DNA of 64,000 bases. It comes from Marinimicrobium koreense (GTDB taxonomy: Bacteria > Pseudomonadota > Gammaproteobacteria > Pseudomonadales > Cellvibrionaceae). The DNA lies in the NCBI RefSeq assembly GCF_003762925.1, contig NZ_RJUK01000002.1, positions 310,001 through 374,000 of the forward strand, given 5' to 3'. Positions 1 through 9,800 of this stretch are shown one piece after another. The notes below the pieces were generated by a model, which worked only from the letters and a program-made list of their open reading frames with translations, did no database searches and was not told where the DNA came from. Made by a program: the position numbers and the translations under genes. Positions within the stretch are counted from its first letter, which is position 1, and every line of letters begins with the position of its first letter.

Positions 1-623
1 TCGAAGCCAAGGAGATCAAGACCCGGCAGCCGCTGTTCAATCGTCGGCTGCGCAGAGTCAGCACGCTGTACACCCTGCAGCTGCATGAAGACACTGAAGG
101 CGTGCTGCGACCGGAGATCATCGAGGCACCATCGGCCTCCCGCGATCGGCGTATGCACGGTCTGTTTCCGTCAAAAAAGAAAGCGCGCAACGCGCTGATT
201 GATACCGGAAAACAATTCGGCTTATGCGATCACGTCATCATCACACCCGCACCGCTTAATGGCCCCTGCATGGGGCGTCAACTGAAACACTGCAAGGGGC
301 TGTGCACCGGGGACTGGTCAGCGGCGCAACACAATGTGAGCCTGATGGACGCGCTCGGCAGCCTCGCGCTGAAAGCCTGGCCCTACCCTGGACCCGCAGC
401 GCTGATTGAATATCGGAATCCGGACGATGAAGCGTCGCCCTACACACTGTTCCTGCTGGATAACTGGTGTGTTCTGGCAACGCTGACGGGACATGGCGAG
501 CCGGATTGGGAGACGCTCGTGGAGACGCCCACCGACATCGGTTTGCTGGATAAAGACATCTACCGCTATCTGCTCCGGGTTGTCTTCAAACCACCTCGCG
601 AAGTCCGGCTGGTGGGACTGTGA
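1..623 (+). CDS. GIY-YIG (UvrC/Cho-like) nuclease, C-terminal part; 5' end outside window
   Basis: The frame is open from base 3 and ends with TGA at 621-623, so the gene starts before the window. The first visible residues (EAKEIKTRQPLFNRRLRR) match the end of the GIY-YIG nuclease domain in the UvrC/Cho family, where a conserved Glu and the LFNRRLRR stretch close the catalytic module. About 180 further residues follow, with a Cys-containing segment near PCMGRQLKHCKGLC as in the region after the nuclease core of Cho-like proteins. Family members incise DNA next to bulky lesions; some carry an N-terminal DnaQ-type exonuclease, and whether this one does cannot be seen. A GTG at 102 lies in frame but is internal to the conserved region, so it is not the start. 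Downstream is a convergent diguanylate cyclase gene 28 bases away. Confidence 0.75.
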   Translation, partial: EAKEIKTRQPLFNRRLRRVSTLYTLQLHEDTEGVLRPEIIEAPSASRDRRMHGLFPSKKKARNALIDTGKQFGLCDHVIITPAPLNGPCMGRQLKHCKGLCTGDWSAAQHNVSLMDALGSLALKAWPYPGPAALIEYRNPDDEASPYTLFLLDNWCVLATLTGHGEPDWETLVETPTDIGLLDKDIYRYLLRVVFKPPREVRLVGL

Positions 624-651
624 TAAATGTAGCCTGAACTCACGCCGAGCC

Positions 652-2373
652 TTAATTAGTATCCGAGGTCTCAAGCCCTCCCAGGCTCACCACCACGCGG
701 TTACGACCTCCCTGTTTGGCTTTGTACAATGCCTGGTCAGCCTGTTTCAGCAAGTGATCAATCGACTCACTCGGATGCCCGTAATAGGCGCCAATGCTCA
801 GCGTTATCCCAACTCCGGTGGTTTTACTTTCAACCTCCGTGGTACGGCGAATGCGCTCGGCCAGCTCTTCCAGCGTCGGTGGGTCGCAGGGCGAGAGCAA
901 CACCAGGAACTCGTCGCCGCCCCAGCGGCCGACGACGTCGTAAGGACGAACCGACGCCTTCAGCCAGGTGGCCACCCGACGCAGCACATCGTCGCCTAAT
1001 TGATGACCACGGTCATCGTTGATGATTTTAAAGTGATCAATGTCCAGCCAGATCAGACCATATCGATTGCCCTCGCGCTCGGCTCGGCTGATCACTTCCA
1101 GCAGCGCTTCATCCAACCCTCGGCGATTCTTCAACCCTGTCAAGGCGTCAACGCGAGCCTGGCGATGCAATTGCTCGGTGCGCTGGGCAACGGTCGCTTC
1201 AAGCTCGCCGGTATAACGTCTTACCCGGTCAGTCATTTTTTCGAAGTGGTCGGCCAGGCGACCGACTTCATTATCCGGTTTGGGCAGGTAAGGTAGCTCA
1301 AAACGCCCTTCCCGCACTTGTTCAACGGCGCTTTCCAGGCTGGCGATCGGGCGTAAAACACGGGACTGAATGACGTAGTGAAACAGCCCCAGTGCCACTA
1401 CCAGGGTTACCAGGAATACCACAATCAGAGGCCACAGGTAATGGCCCGGTACGAGGGTGTTCAAATCCAGCAGGGTAATTTCAAACCACCCGATCGTCGG
1501 TAAAAAGGCGACCCCGGCAAGGTGTTCGGAGCCATTGATGCGGACAAAACCACTTTCCACCGCGCCGGCGGTGTCCGGGCGCTTCTTGAGCATTTCCAAC
1601 ATGCCGAGAATACGCTGCTTGTCCTGGGGGGAATCGAACAGGCGATCGACCGTGTTTTTCTGTCCTTCCGGTTTGATGATGCTGGCAAAATCGATGTAAT
1701 TGCGGTCCCGGTAAAGCTGAATGGCGCCGTTGTAGTCGACAAACAGGGTGGTAATTCCGTCTTGGCCAATGTCGACGATGTCCTGCAGGAAAGCATCGAG
1801 GTTAAGCCCGGTTCCCACCATGCCCAGAATATTGCCCTGATCGTCGCGAACCAGTACATCGATCCACAGCTTGGTCACCCCCAGCGCCACATCCGGGTTG
1901 ACGTTGAGATGGAAGTCCCGCCCCTCCTCAATCAACTGAAAGAACCAGGCATCGTCCGCGCTGTCCGGGTCCAGGACGTAGCGAAACTGGTTCCCCGCGA
2001 ACTCATTATTGGCATTGTTGTAGTAGTAGTGACGATTCTCCAGCAGCGCCAGAAAATAATTGTGGTCACTCAGATTGGTCCGGTAGGTTTCCAGCTCCTC
2101 GAGCGCCTGCTCTTGGAGTGACGGGTCCTCGGGGTTCTGCGCCCATTGGATAATGGCCTGGGAGCTGGCCATTTGTTTAGCCAGGCCAATTTCCCGCTCC
2201 AGGGAGCTGAGCAACCGAGCACTGTCATAGCGAACCTGGATCTCGGCGACCTGCTGACCCCAACGCTCCACAATGTCGTTGGACAGTGCCCGGTACCCCA
2301 ACCAGGAACCCAGCGCGGCGAATACCATCAACGCCGTCGCCAGACCCATAATCTTGCTTTTTAAGCTGAACAT
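652..2373 (-). CDS. Membrane diguanylate cyclase (cache-HAMP-GGDEF)
   Basis: This 573-residue inner-membrane enzyme should make cyclic di-GMP from two GTP in response to a periplasmic signal. A first membrane helix lies at about residues 6-28. A periplasmic sensor of roughly 250 residues follows (dCache-like: WIDVLVRDDQGNILGMVGTG), then a second helix (PLIVVFLVTLVVALGLF), a HAMP linker and a C-terminal GGDEF domain. The active site is intact (GGDEF at about 485-489), and RPYD stands exactly five residues before it, which is the inhibitory I-site. Start choice: ATG at 2373 has AAGGA six bases upstream; an in-frame TTG at 2394 has no such site. It lies 95 bases downstream of the GH95 gene on the same strand but has no evident functional link to it. 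The ligand of the sensor is unknown. Confidence 0.93.
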   Translation of the reverse strand: MFSLKSKIMGLATALMVFAALGSWLGYRALSNDIVERWGQQVAEIQVRYDSARLLSSLEREIGLAKQMASSQAIIQWAQNPEDPSLQEQALEELETYRTNLSDHNYFLALLENRHYYYNNANNEFAGNQFRYVLDPDSADDAWFFQLIEEGRDFHLNVNPDVALGVTKLWIDVLVRDDQGNILGMVGTGLNLDAFLQDIVDIGQDGITTLFVDYNGAIQLYRDRNYIDFASIIKPEGQKNTVDRLFDSPQDKQRILGMLEMLKKRPDTAGAVESGFVRINGSEHLAGVAFLPTIGWFEITLLDLNTLVPGHYLWPLIVVFLVTLVVALGLFHYVIQSRVLRPIASLESAVEQVREGRFELPYLPKPDNEVGRLADHFEKMTDRVRRYTGELEATVAQRTEQLHRQARVDALTGLKNRRGLDEALLEVISRAEREGNRYGLIWLDIDHFKIINDDRGHQLGDDVLRRVATWLKASVRPYDVVGRWGGDEFLVLLSPCDPPTLEELAERIRRTTEVESKTTGVGITLSIGAYYGHPSESIDHLLKQADQALYKAKQGGRNRVVVSLGGLETSDTN

Positions 2374-2468
2374 GTCGAATCCTTGCATTACCAAAAGGTA
2401 ATATAGACCGGATACCCCCTATTTGGCCAGAATTCATACGCCATCCCATGGCTTATGCTCAGCAATAC

Positions 2469-5006
2469 TCAGCCCTTGAAACGGTAGGCCTGACCCCGCT
2501 GGGTCTGTGTTTCCAGCAGTTGGCTGGGCGCAACGTCCACCGGCTGCACCGCCTCGGGTTGGTGAATGATGGGCGTTTTGATCACCGGGACCTGCAGCAG
2601 CGGATTGTCGCTCGGTGCGCCCTCTCGGACCGGCTCCAGCGCGAAGTCACCGGCCGGCGTCAGGTCCGAGTGCACCCGCAAACGCAGGGGGCCACCCAGG
2701 GTCGAGCGGACACTCAGTTCGCTGACTTTGCCCTCACGCCAGCTCATATCGATGATAAAGCCACCTCGGGTTACCAGCCCTTTGACGTTACCCTCCGGCC
2801 AGGCATCCGGCAGCGCCGGTAACAGGTGAATGGCGCCGTCGTGACTCTGTACCAGCATCTCCGCGATACCCGCGGTCACGCCGAAGTTGCCGTCGATCTG
2901 GTACGGCGGGTGGGCCGCAAACATATTGGCGTAGGTGCCGCCAGCCTCAAACTGGGCGCTGTCCTCGGTGACCAGCTTAATCTGATCGGTGAGCAGTTTG
3001 TAGGCACGGTTCCCATCCTGCAGGCGCGCCCAGATACCCACTTTCCAACCCATGGACCAACCGGTGGACTCATCCCCGCGCATTTCCATGCTGGTGCGCA
3101 CGGCACTGAACAGCTCCGGGGTGCGGTAGGGCGAGATCTGATTGCTCGGATGCAGGCCGTACAGGTGGGAGACATGGCGATGCTTGTCTTCGGGGCTGTC
3201 CCAGTCCTGCAACCATTCCTGCAGTTGCCCATGCTGGCCGATCTGCATGGGAGGCAACCGGTCGCGCAACTGTCTCAGCTCCGCGGCCAACTCCGCATCC
3301 TGCCCCAGCACCTCGGCCGCTTCCACAACCAGAGAGAATAGGTCGAAGACCAACTGGTTGTCCATGGTGACGCCGGCGTCGATGGCGGCCTGCACCCCGT
3401 CATCCCGGTGCAGATAATCGTTCTCCGGGGAATTACTGGGCACCAGAACCAGCCAGCCGGTATCCGGATCTTCCGTCAGTACGCTGGCGTAGAAGCGCGC
3501 CGCATCGCGCAGAATGGGATAATGCTCGGCGAGGAAATCCCGATTGCCGGTATGGTGGTAACGGTAGCCAATATGCTGGCTGAGCCAGGCGGCGCCGCCC
3601 AGCCACTGGCCCCACATATAGGCTCCATCCACCTGGCCGGTAATGCGCCAGATATCAGTGTTGTGGTGCACCATCCAGCCGTCGGCGTCGTACAGTTCCC
3701 GCGCGCTTTCCCGACCCGTCACCGAAAGATCCTTGAGCATGCCGAACAGTGGTTCGTGCAGTTCGGACAGGTTGGTGGACTCGGCCGGCCAGTAGTTCAT
3801 CTCGGCGTTGATGTTGAGGGTGTACTTGCTGTCCCAGGGTGGCGTCAGTTGATCATTCCAGATGCCCTGGAGGTTGGCCGGCTGGGTGCCGGGCTGGGAA
3901 CTGCTGATCAGCAGGTAACGGCCAAACTGGAAGTAGAGCGCCGCCAGGTGAGGGTCATTCTGCTCACGGAAGTTCGCCAGGCGCTGGTCCGTGGGCTGGT
4001 CCTCCGCTGGCGCCGGCCCGAGGTCCAGGGAGACGCGATCGAACTGGTCCCGATAGGCGGCGATGTGGGCCGAGCGGAGCTCCTCGTAGGAACGGCGCAG
4101 CCCATCGGCCAGGTGCTGCTCGGCCCGGGTCGACGGGTCCGCCGACACATCGTCATAACGGACAAAGTTGGTGGCCATGGCGGTGTAGACAGTCACGCGG
4201 TCGGCGCCGCGAATTCGCAAGCCCTGCTCGGTACTATCCAGTGTGCCGCCCTCCAGAATGGGATTGACCAGTGCGGTGAAGCGGATTTTTCCCTCCACGC
4301 CTTCGTGATCACCGCCCTTGCCTTCCACTCGCAGGCGCTGATTGTCCACGGAAACGCTGTGGTCCATGGGGCTGTTGAAGCCCAGATCCAGATCCAGTTT
4401 TCCGGCCTCACTGGCGGTCCAGCGGGTCACGATGACGGGGGCGGACAGGGCGGCGAACGTCTCCCGCTGGTAGGTCACGCCGTCGACCTCGTAGCGGACC
4501 TGCGCCAACGCCTGACCGATATCCAGCGTGCGACGGTAGTCATTGGCCTGCGCCGGGTGTTGCGGATCGATGACCAGATTGCCCACGGTCTGGTAAGGCA
4601 TGCCATCGTGATGAGACTTGATGTGCTCGTCCGCGTAGGCCTGGGCCTCCTCGTGGCGGTTGGCGAGCACCAGTTCCGCGACTTTTTCCAGATGGGGCTT
4701 GAGCGAGGGCTTGACGTTATTCTGCGGGCCGCCGGCCCAGACGGTGTCCTCGTTCAGCTGCAACACGGCCTGATCCACTCCGCCAAAAACCATGGCACCC
4801 AGACGGCCATTGCCGAGGGGCAAGGCTTCGGTCCAGGCCTCGGCGGGCCGGTCGTACCAGAAGGTCAGCGGCTGGGCGTCCACCGCCACCGTATCCGGGG
4901 AGGTGGTATCGGTGGGCTGACAGGCCGTCAGCAGTGACAGTGAGACGATCCCCAACCCTTGAAGTAAGGTCGGACGATGCAGGACGGACAACAGACGATT
5001 GAACAT
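2469..5006 (-). CDS. GH95 family alpha-L-fucosidase / alpha-L-galactosidase, lipoprotein
   Basis: This 845-residue protein has a lipoprotein signal (LSLLTAC, Cys29, Gln at +2, so outer-membrane sorting is expected). The body is a full GH95: the N-terminal beta domain begins at PLTFWYDRPAEAWTEALPLGNGRLGAM and the (alpha/alpha)6 barrel carries the family catalytic elements. NINAEMNYW (about 398-406) supplies the two Asn that activate water. PSNSPENDYL (about 520-529) holds the candidate general acid Glu, and IDGNFG (about 703-708) holds the conserved Asp. GH95 enzymes are inverting and remove terminal alpha-1,2-L-fucose, or L-galactose, from xyloglucan or glucuronoarabinoxylan side chains. It follows a GH43 gene and a TonB-dependent receptor on the same strand, the kind of set known from Cellvibrio xyloglucan loci. 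Whether fucose or galactose is preferred cannot be read here. Confidence 0.94.
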   Translation of the reverse strand: MFNRLLSVLHRPTLLQGLGIVSLSLLTACQPTDTTSPDTVAVDAQPLTFWYDRPAEAWTEALPLGNGRLGAMVFGGVDQAVLQLNEDTVWAGGPQNNVKPSLKPHLEKVAELVLANRHEEAQAYADEHIKSHHDGMPYQTVGNLVIDPQHPAQANDYRRTLDIGQALAQVRYEVDGVTYQRETFAALSAPVIVTRWTASEAGKLDLDLGFNSPMDHSVSVDNQRLRVEGKGGDHEGVEGKIRFTALVNPILEGGTLDSTEQGLRIRGADRVTVYTAMATNFVRYDDVSADPSTRAEQHLADGLRRSYEELRSAHIAAYRDQFDRVSLDLGPAPAEDQPTDQRLANFREQNDPHLAALYFQFGRYLLISSSQPGTQPANLQGIWNDQLTPPWDSKYTLNINAEMNYWPAESTNLSELHEPLFGMLKDLSVTGRESARELYDADGWMVHHNTDIWRITGQVDGAYMWGQWLGGAAWLSQHIGYRYHHTGNRDFLAEHYPILRDAARFYASVLTEDPDTGWLVLVPSNSPENDYLHRDDGVQAAIDAGVTMDNQLVFDLFSLVVEAAEVLGQDAELAAELRQLRDRLPPMQIGQHGQLQEWLQDWDSPEDKHRHVSHLYGLHPSNQISPYRTPELFSAVRTSMEMRGDESTGWSMGWKVGIWARLQDGNRAYKLLTDQIKLVTEDSAQFEAGGTYANMFAAHPPYQIDGNFGVTAGIAEMLVQSHDGAIHLLPALPDAWPEGNVKGLVTRGGFIIDMSWREGKVSELSVRSTLGGPLRLRVHSDLTPAGDFALEPVREGAPSDNPLLQVPVIKTPIIHQPEAVQPVDVAPSQLLETQTQRGQAYRFKG

Positions 5007-5071
5007 GGCAACTGACTCAGAGGTGGTTTGTTATTGGGGGTAAGGGAAGACTACCGCAAATCGCACAATTT

Positions 5072-5100
5072 TTCATATAGAAATACAGTTTTACTTGTAA
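5072..5100 (-). promoter_or_regulatory. Possible sigma-70 promoter of the GH95 gene
   Basis: Read on the minus strand, TTACAA (5095-5100) is followed after exactly 17 bases by TATGAA (5072-5077), in an AT-rich patch 66 bases before the GH95 start. Both hexamers differ from consensus at two positions. It would give the GH95 gene its own transcript besides read-through from the GH43 gene. Confidence 0.35.
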
Positions 5101-5107
5101 TCTATTT

Positions 5108-5125
5108 GGGCGGCCTTGGCCGCCC
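5108..5125 (-). other. GC-rich hairpin between the GH43 and GH95 genes
   Basis: GGGCGGCC and GGCCGCCC are separated by two bases, a perfect 8-base-pair stem located 30 bases after the GH43 stop. No T tract follows on the minus strand (AAATAGA comes next), so it is a poor intrinsic terminator. It may protect the upstream message from 3' decay or cause only partial termination. Confidence 0.45.
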
Positions 5126-5154
5126 GGCGACTCATGCAGGGCGGCGCTAACGAT

Positions 5155-6774
5155 TCATTCCACCCGGTAATAATCAAAGGCGGCCCGACCGCCAGTCTGC
5201 TCGGTGGCGTAGCTAAACAGGGCGAAGCGGTAGCCCATGAAATGGGGCAAGGTGTATTCCATCGCCAGGGGCTCGCCGATTCGGGTCCACTGTTCCTGAT
5301 CCAGACTGTACCAGAAGCTGGCCTGATCACGCTGGCCCTCGAAGTCAGCCCGGATCTGGAGATACACGATGGACTGAGTCAGCGGAATGCGCGCCTGCAC
5401 CTGCTCCTGCTCGGCGTTGCCGCTCACCATCACCAGCGCGCGACCGCTGTCTTTCTGCTCCACACCGACAAACCCGTAATTGGCCTGTAGTGCGGCCAGA
5501 CCGGCTCGGTCACCGGAGCGCAGTTCGGAGACATCCAGAGCAGCCGTGGCCCGGGATTCGGGGCCGAAGGTCCGCTGGGTGAGCGTATTGCGGGTATCGA
5601 GCAACCCGGAGTCCACGCGCTGGTGGGTGAGGGTCAGATAGCCGGGTGGCTCGGTAACCGACCAGCCGTTGTCATTCGGGTTGTGGTTCCACTGCCAGGC
5701 GAGCTTCAGATCGGCCTCGGAGGCATAATCGAAGTCATCCGAGGCCACGAGGTTGTTCAGTCCATCACCTGTGGCGACGATGGGCAACCGCTCGGGCACT
5801 TTGCCGTCAATGCCGTACTCGGGCCAGCCGTCCCGCCACTGCACGGGGACCAGATAAGGAATGCGCCCCACCGCACCAAAATCGCGGAACAGAAAAGCGT
5901 ACCAGTCCCCGTCCGGGGTATCGATCAGTCCGCCCTGGGCAATACCCCGGTCTTCCAGCACGATGCGCCCTTCATAAGGCCCGGTGAGTTGCTCCGCCCG
6001 ATAGACCAACTGGGTGCGCATACCGCCAGCGGGCCAACTGATCAGATTGAGGTAGTACATGCCGTCTTTACGGGTCAGTTGCGCGCCCTCGGAGGGCACC
6101 CAGAATTCATCGCCCGCGATGGATGAGGCTTTTTCAATGAGTGTAGTGCGCAAGCCATCGGGTTTGACCGCGGTGGCCTCGGCATTGAGTTCGACCAGAT
6201 GGATGTCATCGTTGCCATAGATCAGGAACACCCGACCCTGATCAAACACCAGTGAAGCGTCGTGGAAGAGCTCATCAATAGTAGCCCGCTCCCAGTCACC
6301 GTTTTCAATATCGTCGGTGGAAAAAATATAGGTCTTGCCGGTGTGGTTGGCGAAAGTGCTGACGTAAAAGCGCCCCTGATGATAGCGAAGACTACTGGCC
6401 CAGGAGCCCTGGCCGTAGGATTGCTCGCCCTGGCTCAAGGTGGATTCGTTGCCGTCCGACAGGGTGTCATAGGCATAACCCAGCAGCTCCCAATCCACCA
6501 GATTGTGGGATTTCATGATGGGCAGGCCGGGGTTCATGTGCATGGTGGTGCTGCTCATGTAATAGGTGTCGCCCACACGAATGACGGAAGGGTCCGGCAC
6601 ATCGGCCCAGATGAGCGGGTTGCTCGCCCACTGACCTGGCGACGGCGATGAGGCACTTGCATCGTGCGCCCCCTGCTCCGCACCGCGCTCTGACTGACCG
6701 AGCGTACCGGGCTGCCCACTGCAGCCGGACAACAGCATCAAGGCGGCCATGCCCATGGGTTTTATCCAATTCAC
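5155..6774 (-). CDS. GH43 family arabinofuranosidase/xylosidase-type lipoprotein
   Basis: This 539-residue protein starts at GTG 6774, where AGAGGT lies seven bases upstream; the open frame upstream of it lacks a site. The signal peptide ends in LLSGC (Cys18, Ser at +2), so it should be an outer-membrane lipoprotein. The five-bladed propeller of GH43 follows: DVPDPSVIR (about 57) holds the general base Asp, HDASLVFD the pKa-modulating Asp, and VPSEGAQL (about 229) the general acid Glu. After about residue 335 comes a beta-sandwich of about 200 residues (DFDYASEADLKLAWQWNHNP onward), as in the GH43 enzymes with a C-terminal concanavalin-like domain. It should release arabinose or xylose from hemicellulose side chains. 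It lies between the receptor (107 bases, with a terminator) and GH95 (148 bases). The exact subfamily and sugar are uncertain. Confidence 0.9.
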   Translation of the reverse strand: MNWIKPMGMAALMLLSGCSGQPGTLGQSERGAEQGAHDASASSPSPGQWASNPLIWADVPDPSVIRVGDTYYMSSTTMHMNPGLPIMKSHNLVDWELLGYAYDTLSDGNESTLSQGEQSYGQGSWASSLRYHQGRFYVSTFANHTGKTYIFSTDDIENGDWERATIDELFHDASLVFDQGRVFLIYGNDDIHLVELNAEATAVKPDGLRTTLIEKASSIAGDEFWVPSEGAQLTRKDGMYYLNLISWPAGGMRTQLVYRAEQLTGPYEGRIVLEDRGIAQGGLIDTPDGDWYAFLFRDFGAVGRIPYLVPVQWRDGWPEYGIDGKVPERLPIVATGDGLNNLVASDDFDYASEADLKLAWQWNHNPNDNGWSVTEPPGYLTLTHQRVDSGLLDTRNTLTQRTFGPESRATAALDVSELRSGDRAGLAALQANYGFVGVEQKDSGRALVMVSGNAEQEQVQARIPLTQSIVYLQIRADFEGQRDQASFWYSLDQEQWTRIGEPLAMEYTLPHFMGYRFALFSYATEQTGGRAAFDYYRVE

Positions 6775-6809
6775 GTTATTGACCTCTTGTTGGTTACGTC
6801 GACTATAAC

Positions 6810-6849
6810 AAAAAGGCCCCGGGGCGGGGTCAATCACCGCGTCCGGGGC
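6810..6849 (-). terminator. Intrinsic terminator of the TonB-dependent receptor gene
   Basis: On the minus strand, GCCCCGG (6843-6849) pairs with CCGGGGC (6816-6822) and is followed by a run of five T (6810-6814 on the complementary strand). It begins 33 bases after the receptor stop codon and ends 35 bases before the GH43 start, so it should separate the two transcripts at least partly. Confidence 0.65.
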
Positions 6850-6881
6850 AAGGCTCCTCGCAGGGGAGAGTTACGAACCCA

Positions 6882-9800
6882 TCAATACCGCATGCGCAAC
6901 CCCAGAGAGAGGCGGCGATCACTCTTGAACCAGGCGGTGGGTACCTTGTGGTTCGGGTAGTCTTCGTGATCGGAACCGCGCACCTGTTGCAGCAGGTTGG
7001 TGGTGGTATCGAGGATGTTGCTGGCCTGCAGGCTCACTTCCAGCCCATCGGTCAGACGGTAGCGAATGGAGGCATCCAGGAAACCCTGATCGCTCTGCCA
7101 CACCGGCAGGTTGCAGCAATCGTTCGCGGTCACCAGATACTCCGAGCGCCAGTTGTACGCCGTGCGGAAGGCGAAGTCGCCTTTTTCGTACATCAGCACC
7201 AGGTTGTAGGCGTCCTCGGACATGCCCTGCAGTGCATCGGTTTTCACGTAGCGTTCGGCATCGGCATCCACCGCGCCGCCGGCACCATCGTAGTTGGTGT
7301 TTTCAATGCCCTGGTTGTAGATTTTCGTGTAGTTGGCCTGAAACCCGATACCGTCCCAGGGCGAGGGCAGGAAGTCCAGGAAGCGCTGGACGTTCGCCTC
7401 GTAGCCCCAGACACTGGCGCCTTCGCCGTTGACCGGACCGTTGATATACATATCCCGGGTGACGCCATTGTTGGTCACCGGTACCACGGTGGTGCCGTAG
7501 GTGATGTAGTTGTCAAAGTCCTTCTGGAAAAGGTTGACGGTAAACATGCCGGCGCCGTCGAAGTAATACTCGAAGGTCGCATCGTAGTTATCCGCCGTGA
7601 TCGGCTCCAGGTACGGGTTACCGGTATTGACCGAGTAACGGGGTCGAGCGCCGGTCAGACGACCCTGATCGTCATAACTGAGTTCCGGGCTGGGCGTACA
7701 GTTGGGCACCGATTCCACCGAGTCGGTTTCCTGATTGTAGGTTTTGCACTGGGCGGAGTAACCCACATCAATACCCGGCTCGTTGATGTTGGCCGCGTAG
7801 CGGAACATGCTGAAGTCTGGTCTCGCCATGGCTTTGGAGTAGGCAAAACGGACAATCACATTGTCTGTCACATCCAGCTTCAGGTTCGCACTGGGCAACA
7901 GGTGGTAATGGGTTTTGTCACCGACTACGGGCGCAATGGTGCCGTCGTGAAACGCCAGGTCCTCACGGGACCCTTCGATGTGCTCGGGCAGATACACCTT
8001 GGCCGGGTTGTCAATGATGTTGCCGTTGCCATCATCCACCGTGTCGGGCATATCCGGCACCTGTTCGTTGTGCGCCTCGGCACCGACCAGGTAACAGCCG
8101 CTTGAATAAGGCGTGGACGGCGGCGCCGTGTTGGGCGCGTCGGGGTTATCCTGATTGCCCTCGGTCAATTCGTAGCACTCCATCTGACTGTCAGTGAAGG
8201 AGCCGTAATTCACACTGCCTTCGCTGCGGGTGTTGGTTTCCACGTAGCGTACACCCACGTTGCCCGACACACCGATATCGGTATTGAACAGCGTGGCCGC
8301 CGGCCCTCCGTAGTTAACCATGAAGTAAGCGGCATGCACTTCTTCTTCCACTGTGAGCGTCTCGCCGGGCGTAAAGCAGGTGGAGTCGCCATTGGCATCC
8401 AGAACTTCCTGACCCCGGGTGGGCCCTTCGGCGGAGCAGATCGGATAGAACTGACCGATCCCCAGGTTGCGGCGATCAAAGTACTCATTCACCCGGGCCG
8501 GATCACCCAGGACCTCCGGGTCGATATAGAGGAACTCGGTGGAGTCCATCACGCCGCCACCCATGTAATCCGTGGGGAAGGCCCGAGAGGTCAATGATTC
8601 CTCGGGGTCAGGGTAGCCGCCAAAGAAGGTTTCCTGCCCGGCATAGGTGACCGAATCGATGGGGTCGGTTTTGTCGGCGTTGAAATAGGCCGCACTTTCC
8701 CAACGACTGGTGATGCCACGGAAGTTCCACGCTTCGCGCACCAGTTGCTCCCGGTTGACCGTGCGCGCACCGAAGGCGATCGACTCCACCCAGTCGGTGC
8801 CGTTCAGGTCGTACTCACCGTCGGCTTTGAACGCCAGAGACTCCCCTTCACTGGCACTCTTGTGGTCCTGAACCCAGGCGTAATTCCAGGAGTTGGGATT
8901 CTGTAGCCCACCCTCCGAGAAGTTGACGTTGAGCGGATCCCGGTATTCGACAAAGGGAAGCTCCCCGCGGAAATCGGCGTACATGCCGGTATAGCTCTGC
9001 AATGCGCCAGCGGTACCATAGCTGTCCCGCGTGGCATCGACATATTGCAGGTCGAAGTTGGCGCGGAATTGGTGAGTGGGTGCCCACTTGATATTGATGG
9101 ACGCATCCTGGGTCATGCTTTCGCTGTGAATCTGCCGGGAATTGGTTTCCATACCGACGGCCCGCTGGTCATAGGGCTCTTCGCAGTATTCCTCGAGATA
9201 CTCCTGAGACGTGCCCCAGCCACAGCCGGTGGGATTCATCAGGGGGATACCCTCTTCGTTCACCCCGAAGGCGGCCGCCTCCTCTTCACTGCCGCCCCAC
9301 CAGCCCGGTCCGGCGGTGGGCTCACCGGCGAGAAAGCTGCGGTCCTCTCGAAACATGAAAGTCTCCCCAGGCATGGGGTAAGTACCGTCGGGCCAGTCCG
9401 CAGGAATGACGTGGTCTGCCGGTTGCCCCCACAGGGCAAACAGGAAGTTCAGTGCACTGTACTCGGTGTTCAGCTGCTCGTACTCCGAGCGATTGAACTG
9501 GAAGGTGGTCACGATTTCTTCATCGGGACTCTGCCACTGGGCGGCAAAGGCACCACCGGTGCGCTCCCGCTGGTACAGGTTGTCCCGGGCGGTGATAAAG
9601 GTGGGCACATAGGTTTCTTCCTGAGTGGGACGGACGGTGCCGTCGGGCAGGGTTTCCTCGAAATAGCCCGGCTCGTGAATGCCCATACGCCCGAGGTATA
9701 TGCCCTCGCTGCGGGTATCCAGACGGGAGGTGGCAATCTGCCCCAGCAGGCCAAAGTCACCCAGAGCCGTTTCCCACCGGTTGCTGTACAGGCCAGAGAC

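Noticed and set aside
3408-4937. Long plus-strand open frame of about 500 codons opposite the GH95 gene
   Set aside because: It is antisense to a gene with clear family motifs. In GC-rich DNA such mirror frames are common, and its residues (runs of Val, Gly, His, Gln) have no domain character.
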